A model generated the notes under the pieces. It was not told the DNA's origin. It ran no database searches and saw only the letters and a list, made by a program, of their open reading frames with translations. Positions 53,820 to 64,000 of a stretch of DNA of 64,000 nt are shown piece by piece. Positions within the stretch are counted from its first letter, which is position 1. The number at the start of each line of letters is the position of its first letter. The translations under genes and the position numbers were made by a program. The DNA comes from Kalmusia sp. IMI 367209 (Eukaryota; Ascomycota; Dothideomycetes; Pleosporales; Didymosphaeriaceae): assembly GCA_027946365.1 (NCBI GenBank), contig JAPEUQ010000009.1, forward strand, positions 558,001 to 622,000. The letters are read 5' to 3'.

Positions 53820-55433
53820 ATGATCCGCCATGATTATTCTCGAGTCGACCCGAAGCGTCGCGCATACATTGATCCCAAAAAAGAGGCAATTCGCAAAAGC
53901 AGAGTTCCAGCAGCAAAACTATGAGCACCGGCTCAACTTCTATACATTGCCGCCGACGGCAGAGATCACACTCGAAGAATTCGAGACATGGGCAATCAAC
54001 AGGTTGAAGGGTGCGCGCCAGATTCGTATGATGGAACGGAGCAATCTGTACTGATTAATTGGCGTAGTGCTCTCTGAGCTTGAAGCCTGTAGCTTTCGCA
54101 ACCGCAGCCAAGAGGAAACCGCAGAGTACATGACTAGCATCCTGAATAAATACCTACCACTCCGCTCGAACGGCCAGAAATTACAAGAAGAAAGGAAGAG
54201 GGACCACTACTCGCATTTCATTCTACGCCTCGCGTTCTCTTCGACGGAAGAGCTTCGACGGCGATTTTCACATTTAGAGACGATATTGTTCAGGCTGAGA
54301 TTTCGGGAAGATGATCCGAGGGATCGACAAGACTTTGTGAGAAGTTTGGATATTGAATGGGAAGAGGTGCAGGAGGATGAGAAGAGGGAGTTGCGAGACC
54401 AGATGCTTGCTGCCATAGGAGCGAAGAGAGGCGAGGAGCAGGACTGGTTTAAGGTGGACTGGGAGCGAGTACCGGAATTGGTCAGTCAGAGGAAAGTGTT
54501 CTTGAAGAGGGGAATGGCATACGTCCCGCAGAGGGAACAGATGAGTCTAGTTGTCGCAGACTTCACGAAACGATTAGACGAAGCACTCGAGGTACACATG
54601 GCATATTATTAGTCATTAAAAGGATGCACTGACGAGGACAATAGTTAACCGCCCGCGCACTCCCCCGTTTGGACGAAGACGACCGCCTCGCCCCCATTCT
54701 CGCTCATCTATCTCAATCGTTTACCGCCCCCGAAGCCGCCTATTCCTCGTCAGATGCCAACATCGACGGGCTCTCCGCAATAAACGCCGGCGCCATCGAC
54801 ACCCTCTCCCAGAACTTCCCTCTCTGCATGCAAAATTTACACATGACATTGCGCGCTAACTCCCATCTCAAACATTACGGTCGTCTCCAATACTCGCTAT
54901 TCCTCAAAGGAATTGGTCTGAGTCTGGAAGAGTGTATCATCTTCTGGCGCCGCTCCTTCAAACTCATGACTGACGACAAATTCCACAAAGAATACAAATA
55001 CAACATTCGCCACGTCTACGGCGACGTGGGCGGCGACGCCAACCGCCGCGGAAGAGGCTACACGCCCTACTCCTGTCAGAAAATACTGACTGAGCCGCTC
55101 CCCGGGCCCGGCCAATCCCACGGGTGCCCGTACCGCACATTCACGCCTGAAAACCTGACGAATCTGCTCCAGCGTGTGGGTATCCAGGATCGGGAAACAC
55201 TACAGGGTGTGAAGGAAGACGTCAAGAAGCAAAGGTACCATGTAGCGTGTAACAGAGTGTTTGAACACGCGCATAAGAAGGAGATTAAAAAGGTTAAAGA
55301 CGAGGGGAGCTGGAGCGCAACGGATCTGGATACGATTGTGCATCCGAATACGTATTTTAAGAGGAGTTGGCTTTTGAAGCATTTAGGGGAGGGGAATGCG
55401 GGCATGGTGGGTGTGGATAAGATGGAGGAGTAA
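53820..55433 (+). CDS. PRI2: DNA primase large subunit PRI2, one-base frame break
   Basis: Regulatory subunit of the DNA polymerase alpha-primase complex that starts RNA primers in replication. Exons 53820-54010, 54068-54591 and 54645-55433 (introns 57 and 53 bp). The start MIRHDYSRVDPKRRAYIDPK matches the family, but the frame shifts by one base in the A6 run at 53877-53882. With one A fewer it continues RQFAKAEFQQQNYEHRLNFY, as family members do, giving 500 residues (yeast 528, human 509). The C-terminal domain keeps the four cysteines of the 4Fe-4S cluster: FPLCM, YSCQK, HGCPYR and HVAC. An alternative start at 53830 would avoid the shift but loses the conserved N-terminus, so I prefer the frame break. 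Confidence 0.9.
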
Positions 55434-55921
55434 GATTTAGGGGAATAAGTGTGCATGAGAATGGAGTTCTGGGGCTGGTGTTATGGTTACATAATTGGGA
55501 CACTCTGTGGGAAACATGGCGCGATGTTGCAAGGGTATCTACGTATGCCTCTATTGACGGTCGCCAGAGTTCGACTTCGTAAGGAATATCTTGAAGCAAA
55601 CAGAGAGGTTATTGTTTGTCTAGGTTTTGGTGGTATGAGGGTTTGATCGTGCACGATGTATTATGAGCTTCCAGCTGTCAAATGGAGCAGTAGTGCTTTG
55701 GTACTATGTAAACGCATTATTTCAAGTCTAGTTTACATCTGATACCCTAGGCGATTGATGCATATTTAAGCACTTCTTCGTACCGTCACCTAGCTCTTTT
55801 ACGTGAAAAGTCTCATAGTTCATTGGGGGTATCTAAATCGAAGCATGCGAATGCAATGAGCATGCCGCTAATCGTACACTACATACCTCTCTCTACCGCC
55901 TCCCGCAAGGCAAATGCATCA
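55434..55921. other. Intergenic, convergent 3' flanks of PRI2 and POP7
   Basis: Only a 65-codon unsupported frame at 55449. AT-rich. Confidence 0.4.
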
Positions 55922-56710
55922 TCAAAACCCAATAGCCACCGTGATTGAGCTGACCATCCTGATCCTCGTGTCGGGTATATCGTCATCTTCAAGCTCCTGA
56001 TTCACCTCAGCCACATTCTCCTCATCATCTTGTACATCTTCACCAGCGCCGTTTTCTCCGCTCTCGCCTTTGACTTCGATGTCATCAATAGCCATCACAC
56101 TCCCCGTCTCCACCCTAACCCTATAACCGCTCTCTCCCTGGAAGTATACCCCGATCCTCAGCGCGCGCTCAATCGCTCGGCCCGTCGCTTTCACGTACAC
56201 TTCTTCTCCGTCTATCCCAGATCCACTGCCTTCCTTTTCCTTGCCTTCGGAAGCAATCTCCCGCTCCACGTCCGCGGCCGCAAGACGCCCATTCGGCTGA
56301 AGCGGTTTGCGATTCGCGTTGTGTCTTTGTTGTCGATTGCGTGGGTTAGAAGAAAGGGATTGCGCACGGCGCTTTTCGATCTCCAGGAGCAGGCGGCGGA
56401 TGCGTTTTAGTGTTGGCACGAAGGGCGTTTTGGCGGTTATGTAGAGTGTTTTCGGAGCGGCGGCAGAAGCGAAGGGTGTTGGGATGGCCGGGTGGTGGAG
56501 GGGTCGTTTGGAGATGGACGCATTTTGGGGTAGCCTGGGAAGCTTTTTGCGCTTCTGATTCCGCGTTTGAGCTTGGGCTGTTGGGGCTTGAGGAGCAGCT
56601 TGGAGAGCTTGCACGCCTGGTGCGCTGGTGGAGGATGGGGCTTCTGGTCGAGGTTTCTGCGTCGCGTCGCGCGCCTTCTCTCTCCCGTCTCTCGTTCGTT
56701 TCTTAGCCAT
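55922..56710 (-). CDS. POP7: RNase P/MRP subunit POP7 (Rpp20, Alba-like)
   Basis: Intronless, 262 residues. Nuclear protein subunit of RNase P and RNase MRP, which process tRNA 5' ends and pre-rRNA. A low-complexity, basic N-terminus precedes KTLYITAKTPFVPTLKRIRR, the first strand and helix of the Alba fold. After a disordered insert comes EEVYVKATGRAIERALRIGV, then the long strand YRVRVETGSVMAIDDIE. An acidic insert (GEDVQDDEENVAEVNQELED) separates this from the last strand TRIRMVSSITVAIGF at the C-terminus. The length exceeds yeast Pop7 (140) because of the two inserts, which is common in filamentous fungi. Starts 214 bp from the LIP2 start. Confidence 0.8.
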   Translation of the reverse strand: MAKKRTRDGREKARDATQKPRPEAPSSTSAPGVQALQAAPQAPTAQAQTRNQKRKKLPRLPQNASISKRPLHHPAIPTPFASAAAPKTLYITAKTPFVPTLKRIRRLLLEIEKRRAQSLSSNPRNRQQRHNANRKPLQPNGRLAAADVEREIASEGKEKEGSGSGIDGEEVYVKATGRAIERALRIGVYFQGESGYRVRVETGSVMAIDDIEVKGESGENGAGEDVQDDEENVAEVNQELEDDDIPDTRIRMVSSITVAIGF

Positions 56711-56924
56711 CCGGATAATCGAGTACCTTGAGACAAAAATACACTTTGGGTAGGCTATGTGTGCGGAATCTTCGATTGTGACGCGGTCCAAACTTTCGAC
56801 CTTATCGATACCGGCTAGGCACGGACACCTCGACAGCTCAAGCTCCGGCGATCATCCCAAACTCCACCGACTTGCACACCTCTCACCATGACAACAGACA
56901 GGTGACATACACGTTCCTGGTCCA
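56711..56924. promoter_or_regulatory. Compact divergent promoter between POP7 and LIP2
   Basis: A 214-bp space between opposite start codons, with no room for two independent promoters. It contains gcggtccaaactttcgaccttatcgatacc; no TATA box is clear. Confidence 0.45.
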
Positions 56925-57656
56925 ATGCGGCCCCTAATACATCTCCACTTTCCCCGCCCCATTCCATACCGCACCGCCACCCGCCTCCAAGAACACCTCG
57001 TCTCTCGCTTCCTCGCCTCCAAACCGCCCTCCAATCTCCCCGCTCCCCCACCGCACATCATAACCGCCGAATTCAAACCCGTTTACACGTGCGGGCGTCG
57101 AGAAATCGGCACCGTATCTCCGCAGCAGCAAGAATACTTGAAAGCGGAGGGACAAGCGGACTTTGTAGAGGCGCTGCGCGGCGGTCAGACAACATTCCAT
57201 GGCCCGGGCCAACTAGTCGCATACCCTATTATCGATTTGCGCACCCATAAGCTCACACCCCGCGACTATGTGTGTCTGCTAGAGAAGAGCCTAATCAAAT
57301 CGTGTGCGAGGTGGAATATCAAAGCTATGACAACGGAGCATACAGGCGTGTGGACGACGCCGGATGATAAGATTGCGGCGATCGGCGTGCATATGCGGAG
57401 GAATATCACGAGTCATGGGGTGGGGCTGAATGTTAATACGGATTTGTGGTGGTTTGGGAGGATTGTGGCGTGTGGGCTTGAGGGGAAGCGGACGACGAGT
57501 TTTGAGCGGGAGGGCGTGGATGGGTTGGAGGTTAGGGATGTGGGGAGTGCTTTCGTGGAGGAGGTTGCGACCAGGTTAGGCGTCGAGGGGGTGGAGAAAA
57601 GGGATGCGGAGGCATATCTGGAGGAGATAGGGTTGGGGGAGGAGACTTCGGTATAG
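56925..57656 (+). CDS. LIP2: Mitochondrial octanoyl (lipoyl) transferase, LIP2/LipB
   Basis: Transfers octanoate from acyl-carrier protein to lipoyl domains, the first step of lipoic acid assembly in mitochondria. Intronless, 243 residues. Family motifs in order: AEFKPVYTCGRR, RGGQTTFHGPGQLVAYPIID, the substrate Lys149 in DDKIAAIGVHMRR, then SHGVGLNVNTDL and the catalytic Cys183 in IVACGLEGK. The N-terminus is Arg/Pro-rich, in line with a mitochondrial presequence. The gene shares a short divergent promoter with POP7. Confidence 0.92.
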   Translation: MRPLIHLHFPRPIPYRTATRLQEHLVSRFLASKPPSNLPAPPPHIITAEFKPVYTCGRREIGTVSPQQQEYLKAEGQADFVEALRGGQTTFHGPGQLVAYPIIDLRTHKLTPRDYVCLLEKSLIKSCARWNIKAMTTEHTGVWTTPDDKIAAIGVHMRRNITSHGVGLNVNTDLWWFGRIVACGLEGKRTTSFEREGVDGLEVRDVGSAFVEEVATRLGVEGVEKRDAEAYLEEIGLGEETSV

Positions 57657-57762
57657 ACGTCGAGGACTTGGGAGCAGATACATGTCTGATATCCGAGGGG
57701 GCTATGATTGTAAAACTACGCATGCATCACATAATCGCCTTTGTTACGAGGGAATTCTATAT

Positions 57763-58547
57763 TCACACACAATGAGGCTGTGCGTCTCCCGGTTTCGCAT
57801 CATAGCTAATCCTCCCAGCTGGCAGAAAGAACAGCGCAACTAGCGAACCGCCTCTCACCTGCGGATAGCTACGCGAGCATCAGTATCACCTCCTCTCTTC
57901 ACTATCTGGCAGAGTAACCAGACACAACGGGAAAACTACTCACTGATGCGTCCCTGGTCCAGGACTCGTCCACCCCGCCTTTTGCCACCCTTGCATCCCC
58001 TTAAGCTCAGCACTCTTATCAATCTGCACCACGCAATTGATCTCCCCGTACGGATGGCTGTGATACTGCCCTGAGTATTCTTCTTCGCTGGACATGTACA
58101 CGGTGGTGATACTCATGAAACGTGTTGAGGGCTTTGGGAGAGCCACTTTGGAACGACGGTATTTGCGGCCTAGTTGGGGTTAGAAGATGAGTAGGTGTCT
58201 TTGTGGGTTGTGAGGACACTAGGGGAAGGGAGGTCACCATCGATTTCGATGTTCGCGATCCAACCTTCGTTTAGGCCTCTGAGAGTGAGGGCGCAAAAGT
58301 CTTCATAGATAGGGGTTCCAGGGCCGTAGGCTGTGTTTAGGTGGGTTTCTAGGGCGTGGCCGGGTGTGCTGCGTAAGTCGTTAGAGGAAGGCGTGAGGAA
58401 AGGCAGGAGGAGAGTGGGACAGGCGCACAGATTCTCGACTTCGTTCAGGAAATCCTGGCACCGCGAGAGGAGCTTTTGTGCGTTGGGGTATTTGGTGACG
58501 TCGACTTCGAGGGGGCCTACGTCGCTGGTAGTAGTTGAGTTGTCCAT
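57763..58547 (-). CDS. DUF4863 family protein (p-hydroxylaminobenzoate lyase-like)
   Basis: Three exons: 58547-58238, 58169-57944 and 57868-57763 (introns 68 and 75 bp); 213 residues. The third exon is easy to miss: the second exon reads into a TGA unless the GTGAGT donor is used. Splicing yields GPGTHHYPQVRGG then ALFFLPAGRISY, the expected family C-terminus. Other conserved pieces are AYGPGTPIYEDFC, GWIANIEIDG, and SGQYHSHPYGEINCVVQ with cupin-like His residues. Pfam family PF16155 includes the bacterial p-hydroxylaminobenzoate lyase PnbB; fungal members are of unproven activity. The cupin-like fold is inferred from the His-containing strand and the PGPG turn. Confidence 0.75.
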
Positions 58548-61367
58548 CTTGTGATGTACGCCTGGTCGGGTTGTCTTCAGGTAAGTGATCAGTTACGACA
58601 GCTATCTGTCTTCTTGTCAGGGTTGCTTCTGAAAAGCTATAATGAACCCTACGTTGTTTTTGCCATATAAGAGCTCGATATGTTCAAAAATTTTTAGAAG
58701 CTGTCCGCGCCGACCCGCTATGAAGCTATCGTGCAGCGTTACTTGAGTGCTTGAAATCTTACCTAAATTTGAATGTCGGGAACTGTTAGCTTAGGGCCCG
58801 TTCATGTCTCTACAGGGTCTTACATGATACTACTAGCTGCCCTCGATGATGATCAGCGTTCGGAAGTCGATCTGATGAGCTCTAAACGTTGGCATTACCC
58901 CGCAATCTGAAGAGCTCGGGAGATCGACTCGGAAGCTTCAGGGACTAACTGCACATGGGTAAAATAGTCGAGTAAATTATGTTGTGGGACAAATGATGCA
59001 GATACGAGTCTTGGGGGGGAAAATGGTAGCACTAGAAGGATAAGTAAGTGTCGCAGTGATCACATTTTCTGGGTTCTTTGATTCCTTTGCTAGATTTATT
59101 CATCGTGGGAATGGAGAGCTTCCTCAGTCAGAAGAGTTTCTCCGTCCTCAGCATGGAAAAGCTGAATATTTGTAAGAATGTGCATGGTTACTACTGCCTC
59201 TAGCTCTTGCGACATGCATCGATTGCGCCTTCTTGGAAGAGTATGACGGATTTGGCCCAGCAAACCAATCCATAACACTTCAACAAGTCACGTTTCTTCT
59301 AGATTCAGAGGTAACATCGTATTTCTGTTAAGAGTAAAGAGGCGAGTCTCGCTGGCGGCTGGCGCCCGTACTTATTGCCACTTCGTTCGCACAGTGTAGC
59401 CCTTTTAGGTTCCCGCAGGGTCGGATTTCGGAGACACTTAGACGATTAAGGAACTACTTCTTACCGTTGATATCGCAGCTATATTTCTTGAATACGGTGA
59501 TAATACGGCGTTTGCTCGTTGTACATTGTTCGTGCGATAAGTATGGAAGTCCGTAAGGGGCTGCTAGGCCCGTCTTCGGTCTTCACCCCCACGACATTCT
59601 TTATGTGCCTGATAATATAGACATCGCAACATGATCCGGGGATGCCTCTTTCGTTACTTGGCTGGTGTGGAAAGCCGGCGTTACTTCTATGTGGGATCGG
59701 AGCGGTCCGGCTACCAAAGAAGAACGCCCTTGGGGTACCGTAACCACAGCACTTAGCACCGATACGGGGCACATTGCATATCGACTCGCATTCTCTAGGG
59801 TGGCTTTGCCGTCTGTGACATGCGTTGCAGCTCGGGATTGGAGTAGTGTGGACCTCGGTGCGAGCAAGGGAGCGTTACCCGGAACGGGCTAGCCAGTGCG
59901 TTACAGGGAAGGTGCTCTCGAATTTACAACCTTGCTCCTTCAACTCCCCCTCCCTCCACCTATCAAACCCTGACAATCCTTTTCTTTACTTTAGAATATC
60001 CGCACGATCCACCTGCCACAGTAATCGTCAGGCACCATTTCCAGGAAGAGGGCAATGACCCCGGACCGCGCGTCTTGAATGCGAGCACCACGTTGCGGGC
60101 GTCAACTTTTCCTTCTAGCCCGGACCAATGTCATCTTGTCCTAGCCGCCTTGGTCACGGTCTGTCAAGAGGTCCCTATCTCACAAGCCATTCATGGACGC
60201 TGTCATCTGCAAAGTAACCCTTTCATATCAGACTACTACCCACAACTCACACGCACTCCTCGCGTGCAGGGCCACGAGTGCCCAACATCAGCGGGTCGAT
60301 CAGGATGTGCGCGCGAGCGGCTCCTTTGCTGATCCATCTCCGGTGCTGAATGCGCTTGTGCTGTTCGCGATCTGAGAGGCCGATCCTCCGGCCAATGTGA
60401 TCCAGCAACACGCCCAAACGCGGGGTTAGCGTGACCAGACGTGGACCCCTTTTACCCTTGCCGAAATCACGGGCAAGATGAAGGTCATATGAACAAACAA
60501 ATCAGCATGTTTAGCTCTAACGGCAGGTGCATGCCCCGGCTTTCGGGCGATTTCTTACTGGATATCGCACCGCCCCCATCAGGACCTACTGTCAGTGCAA
60601 CCCTCCCTAGCTTTAAGCCAAGTACACGACCCCGGATTATACCAATTACGAACTACAGTAAGCCTCTTGATCGTGCTCTGGGTAGAGAGGTTGGCCTGCG
60701 ATCATAAATCCGAAGGAGCTCGATATTGGTCCGGTTGAATGGAAAATGAATGGAAAATGAATGCGACCGCTGAGACCCGTCTTGGACCAAATTTGAGTAA
60801 AGACCACTAGATCAGTCTGCTCTTCTGTCTGAGGTCGTGTCCGCGGAAACAATTATGAAATTGATGAGCAAACGGAATCCTCTTCACCGCTTAATTTTGG
60901 CGCCGGCCCCCTAACCCGGTTCACTCTCGATATGGCATTCCTTAAACACGCTAATCGGCCTTTTAATCTTGACTAGGTACAGCTGTCTGAAACCGTCAGC
61001 CGGCATACTCACAAGCCCCACAGCGCATCTCAACTGCCTACCTTGGTTGATCTCCCGTTATACCCTGCTCTCTGAATCCGACTTCGAACGGACGAGAGCG
61101 TTAAATGTAACAGACCACGGCGTTGACTGGTATATGGCCTGTCTCCACAAATGAGCAGCAGGGCCTCGAAAGCTTAGCTTGTCACCTGGTTTGCCTGGGA
61201 TGTGAATTTGGCAGGAGCTCCATGGCCTGCATCATGTCTGGGTATGTTCCACCCGCGGACTAAATCTAGGTCATTCATATAAAGAGCACGTTATGAACGC
61301 ACTTATGACCACCATCAAAGGTCTTGGATTACCATTACTTGCTTTAATCTAACAGCAACTTGCCAAT
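58548..61367. other. Gene-poor 2.8-kb stretch
   Basis: No supportable gene. Opposing frames at 59601-59892 and 60075-60375 have no domain and overlap on both strands. A local tandem aatggaaaatg duplication is near 60738-60762. The last 200 bases form the promoter of the GH16 gene. Confidence 0.4.
61278..61283 (+). promoter_or_regulatory. Probable TATA box of the GH16 gene
   Basis: TATAAA in cattcatataaagagc, 85 bases upstream of the ATG at 61368, a usual spacing for a fungal secreted hydrolase gene. Confidence 0.35.
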
Positions 61368-62640
61368 ATGTTCCTCAAAGCTGCTGTAGCTTCAATCCCC
61401 TTGCTCGGGAGCGCCGTCACCGCTTCCCCTATCAACCAGCCTCCGTTCAAGCCTTCTGATCAAAAGATCTCGCCCGCTAGGGGACCAAGCTTCATCTTCA
61501 ATGAAACCTCGCCGGCTACGAACCTGAAGATCGCCAACGTAGCGGCATACGCTTTGCAAGAGACCTACGATGCCAGCAATTGGTTCAGCAAATTTTCAGT
61601 CCAGGCGGTACGTGCTAACCTGTTAAAATCACGCACTCATCCACTGACTTGAACACAGATTGGTGACCCTACTCGTACGCTAATATACTGGTGGCTCATT
61701 AGAAAAGATCTCTAACTATCTTGATTAGATGGCTTCGTGAATTATGTCAACCAAGCCACGGCACAGTCCAAAGGACTTTACAAGACCCAGAACAACCAGG
61801 TCTACATTGGTGTTGATTCTTCAACCGTCCTGAACCCAAGCGGTGTTGGCCGCGATTCCGTTCGTATACAGAGCAACAGGGCGTACACTCACGGCCTCGT
61901 CATTGCCGATTTCGCGCACGTGCCAGGATCCAACTGTGGGTCTTGGCCAGCATTGTAGGTTTCCTACTCTCTTACACAAACATCATATCTGACTTTTACA
62001 GCTGGATGGTCGGCCCCAACTGGCCAAACCAGGGAGAGATCGACATCTATGAGGGTGTCCACTTAAACACTTATAATCAGATGACACTCCACAGTTCGCC
62101 CGGCTGTGTGCCAGTATACAATCAGAACGGAGGCCAATCGGGCACTCACGTGTCTGAGGCAGATTGTGGAGCTGGTGGCGGCTATAACGGCTGTGGTGTT
62201 CAATCTAATAGCGCCACTTCCTACGGCACTGCTTTCAATGCAAATGGCGGCGGTGTCTACGCCACACTTTGGGACTTCGTCCGGCATCAAGGTGTGGTAC
62301 TTCGCTACAAGGGATGTTCCAGCCAACATCAGGTCGGGTAACCCTGACCCCAACACGTGGGGAACCCCGCAGGCGAACTTCGCTGGCTGCAACTTCGATG
62401 CCAAGTTCTCCAACATGAACATTGTAAGTCATCAGAGCATGACATGATCAAAGCGAGAAGCTAACATATCCACTTCAGATTTTCGATATTACATTCTGCG
62501 GTGATTGGGCCGGCGGTGTTTGGGGATCGACTTCTTGCGCCAGCATCAACCCTAGCTGCAATGCCTACGTCGCTCAGCAGCCTCAGTCTTTTGGCGACTC
62601 GTACTGGCTGGTCAACTCCGTCAAGGTGTACAGCGTCTAA
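61368..62640 (+). CDS. GH16 endo-1,3(4)-beta-glucanase, one-base frame break
   Basis: Secreted mixed-linkage or laminarin-type beta-glucanase, family GH16. A signal peptide opens the protein (MFLKAAVASIPLLGSAVTA). Exons: 61368-61607, a 16-nt exon 61659-61674, 61729-61954, 62002-62423 and 62479-62640. The GEIDIYEGV active site (nucleophile Glu, middle Asp, acid-base Glu) lies at the start of exon 4. In exon 4 the frame shifts at GGG 62271-62273: with one G fewer, YATLW continues as TSSGIKVWYFATRD, the next conserved strand, giving 354 residues. The C-terminal exon has ITFCGDWAGGVW and SCNAYVAQQP. As written, the coding frame would stop at 62341. Homopolymer error is more likely than inactivation. 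Confidence 0.88.
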
Positions 62641-63286
62641 AAGACCACCGCAGTCACCAGGCTATTCAAGCCCTATGCATATTTTCTCTTCTCCTACATA
62701 CTTGTCTTCTCTTCTTGCTTATACTTTCAAGCCTGTCCATTCTTATATTTTGTACATAAAGACAGGAAGCATTCGCTTGATACCAATCGTCTATGGACGA
62801 AATTGAATTCTTACATTTCGAAATTTTACTTATTTACACTTACATGAACATACTAGCGACACAAACTACACCATCCAAGCATCATGTCTAGGGCTATGCC
62901 AGAGATGCGCAGGCAAGACCAAAATATGTGTGACATGCTCACAGGTTGAAGCGTTTCCGTAAATTTGGAACTTATGAAGTCGTAATCGACATCTGCATCG
63001 CCAATGAGGAAAGCGCCATTGCGATCGCCACATGGTGTTGGGCCGAAAGAAGTTAGCGCGATCGGTACTGACAAGTGCTAGATCCTGCGATCTGGTATGC
63101 AAGGTCTGTGCACTCCAGATCTACCCATCTTTAGCCCTTCATGACGCACTACTTCGCGAATCTGGTTGCAAACAAATACGAGCGTCATGACAGCATCCAA
63201 GAGATAGGTTTAACATTTCTAAATTGCTTTCTCAAATGCCGCTGCGACGTGCACGTGAAACGGATCCTATTCTACCCACCACCAAT
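62641..63286. other. Intergenic, 0.65 kb
   Basis: AT-rich 3' flank of GH16 and the leader of the oxidoreductase gene. No other coding support. Confidence 0.4.
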
Positions 63287-64000
63287 ATGGCCGGCAACGG
63301 GAAGTCTGGCGCTGGGAAGAAGCGCGTGCTCGTTGTTGGAGCAGGAGCTGCTGGTATGTGGTATCTACGCGTTGGAATATGGTGACAGTTCTGATTATGT
63401 TGCAGGAATGTCGTGCGCGCATCATCTTGCTAATCATCCCGACAAATACGATGTGACACTCATCGATGCTGTTGATTACTGTGGTGGCCAGGCTTTCTCC
63501 ATTCCAATAGACAAAGAGCGCCATGGAGCTGGCTGGCTGAATCAGGGTGTACAGGGTGGTAGCTACATCTTCCACCACACGATGACCATGTTTGCGCGCC
63601 AGGGTTATAAGGCGGATCCTGTGAAGTTACAGGTGAGTTGAAAAGTTTAACGATATAGTGCAACTCCTGACAATGATAGGTGTCTTTCGGGAAGGGTGAT
63701 CAGTTCTGGTCCAACGTTTTTCCTACTCAACTACTTGCTCGACATCAGAAAGAGATTAGGCGTTTTGTGCGGATGATTTCTATCGTTCGGTGGTTCGAGG
63801 TCTTCTTTGCGCTGATACCTATCAAAATCTTGATGAAGATGTTCTTCTTTTCTGATGAGTTCGCTAACACAGTTGCGTTGCCTATGGTCGCTCTTTTTCT
63901 CGGAACAGGTCAATATGCACCGGACGTTCCATCTATCATCATGGAAAGATTGTGCACTAGTCCAACTTACGGAATGTGGTATCCGGCAGATAAACTGAGC
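63287..64000 (+). CDS. FAD-dependent oxidoreductase (amine-oxidase type), 5' part
   Basis: Truncated by the window end. Exons 63287-63353, 63406-63632 and 63680 onward, with 52- and 47-bp introns. Intron 1 splits the dinucleotide-binding motif: VLVVGAGAAG, then MSCAHHLAN, gives the GxGxxG of an FAD Rossmann fold. Then LIDAVDYCGGQAFSIPID carries the acidic strand-2 end and the GG of flavin amine oxidases, followed by the NQGVQGGSYIFHHTM segment. The visible 202 or so residues show no signal peptide. The subfamily (monooxygenase, desaturase or amine oxidase) cannot be told without the rest. Confidence 0.75.

Noticed and set aside
1..64000. CRISPR arrays, rRNA or tRNA genes and intact transposons
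   Set aside because: No regular spacer-repeat arrays, no tRNA-like T-loop blocks with matching arms and no transposase or reverse transcriptase motifs were found by eye. A dedicated tRNA scan could still find one.

Overview
The window is nuclear DNA of a filamentous ascomycete (Pezizomycotina). The evidence is gene content plus gene structure: a NACHT-WD40 receptor, the fungal TauD-type xanthine dioxygenase, a GT69 mannosyltransferase, 2EXR and DUF7730-like proteins, Zn2Cys6 fingers, and many GT...AG introns that mostly measure 44-75 bp. A Dothideomycete is my best guess for class, but that is inference. I found no CRISPR array, rRNA, tRNA or intact transposon. All calls come from reading the sequence and recalling families; no database search was run.

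Layout. Positions 0.5-12.9 kb are mostly plus strand: GT69 mannosyltransferase, an RRN9-like protein carrying two C-terminal Zn2Cys6 fingers, a PIF1-type helicase, a Lys/Thr/Ala-rich protein with a Gly/Val repeat tail, and xanthine dioxygenase (xanA). From 13.8 to 23.5 kb lies a gene-poor accessory stretch. It holds a minus-strand WSC-domain protein with His/Pro/Cys repeats, 3.5 kb with no supportable gene, a complete NACHT-WD40 NLR, and a small PPxY membrane protein. From 23.8 to 32.3 kb there is a CHCH-like protein divergent from a CENP-U/Ame1-like kinetochore protein, then a 2EXR protein, a DUF7730-like protein and an arylamine N-acetyltransferase. From 33.0 to 42.2 kb there is an Argonaute-like protein that stops after PAZ, an asparagine synthetase, and a divergent pectin pair (GH28 and GH105). 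From 42.7 to 58.5 kb come a vWA-RBR ubiquitin-ligase-like protein and a dense housekeeping block: CDH1, aspartyl aminopeptidase, a PHO13-type phosphatase, primase large subunit PRI2, POP7, LIP2 and a DUF4863 protein. The last part has 2.8 kb without a supportable gene, a GH16 beta-glucanase, and an FAD oxidoreductase cut by the window end.

Functional links. GH28, GH105 and GH16 are plant-wall or beta-glucan enzymes. CDH1, PRI2 and the CENP-U-like gene serve chromosome duplication and segregation. The NLR and the PIWI-less Argonaute-like protein are the genes most suggestive of self/non-self or RNA-based defence, but nothing shows they act together.

Data quality. Four otherwise well-conserved genes (GH28, CDH1, PRI2, GH16) have five apparent one-base frame breaks. 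Each falls in a homopolymer run of 3 to 6 bases. This looks more like homopolymer-length error in the assembly than true pseudogenes.
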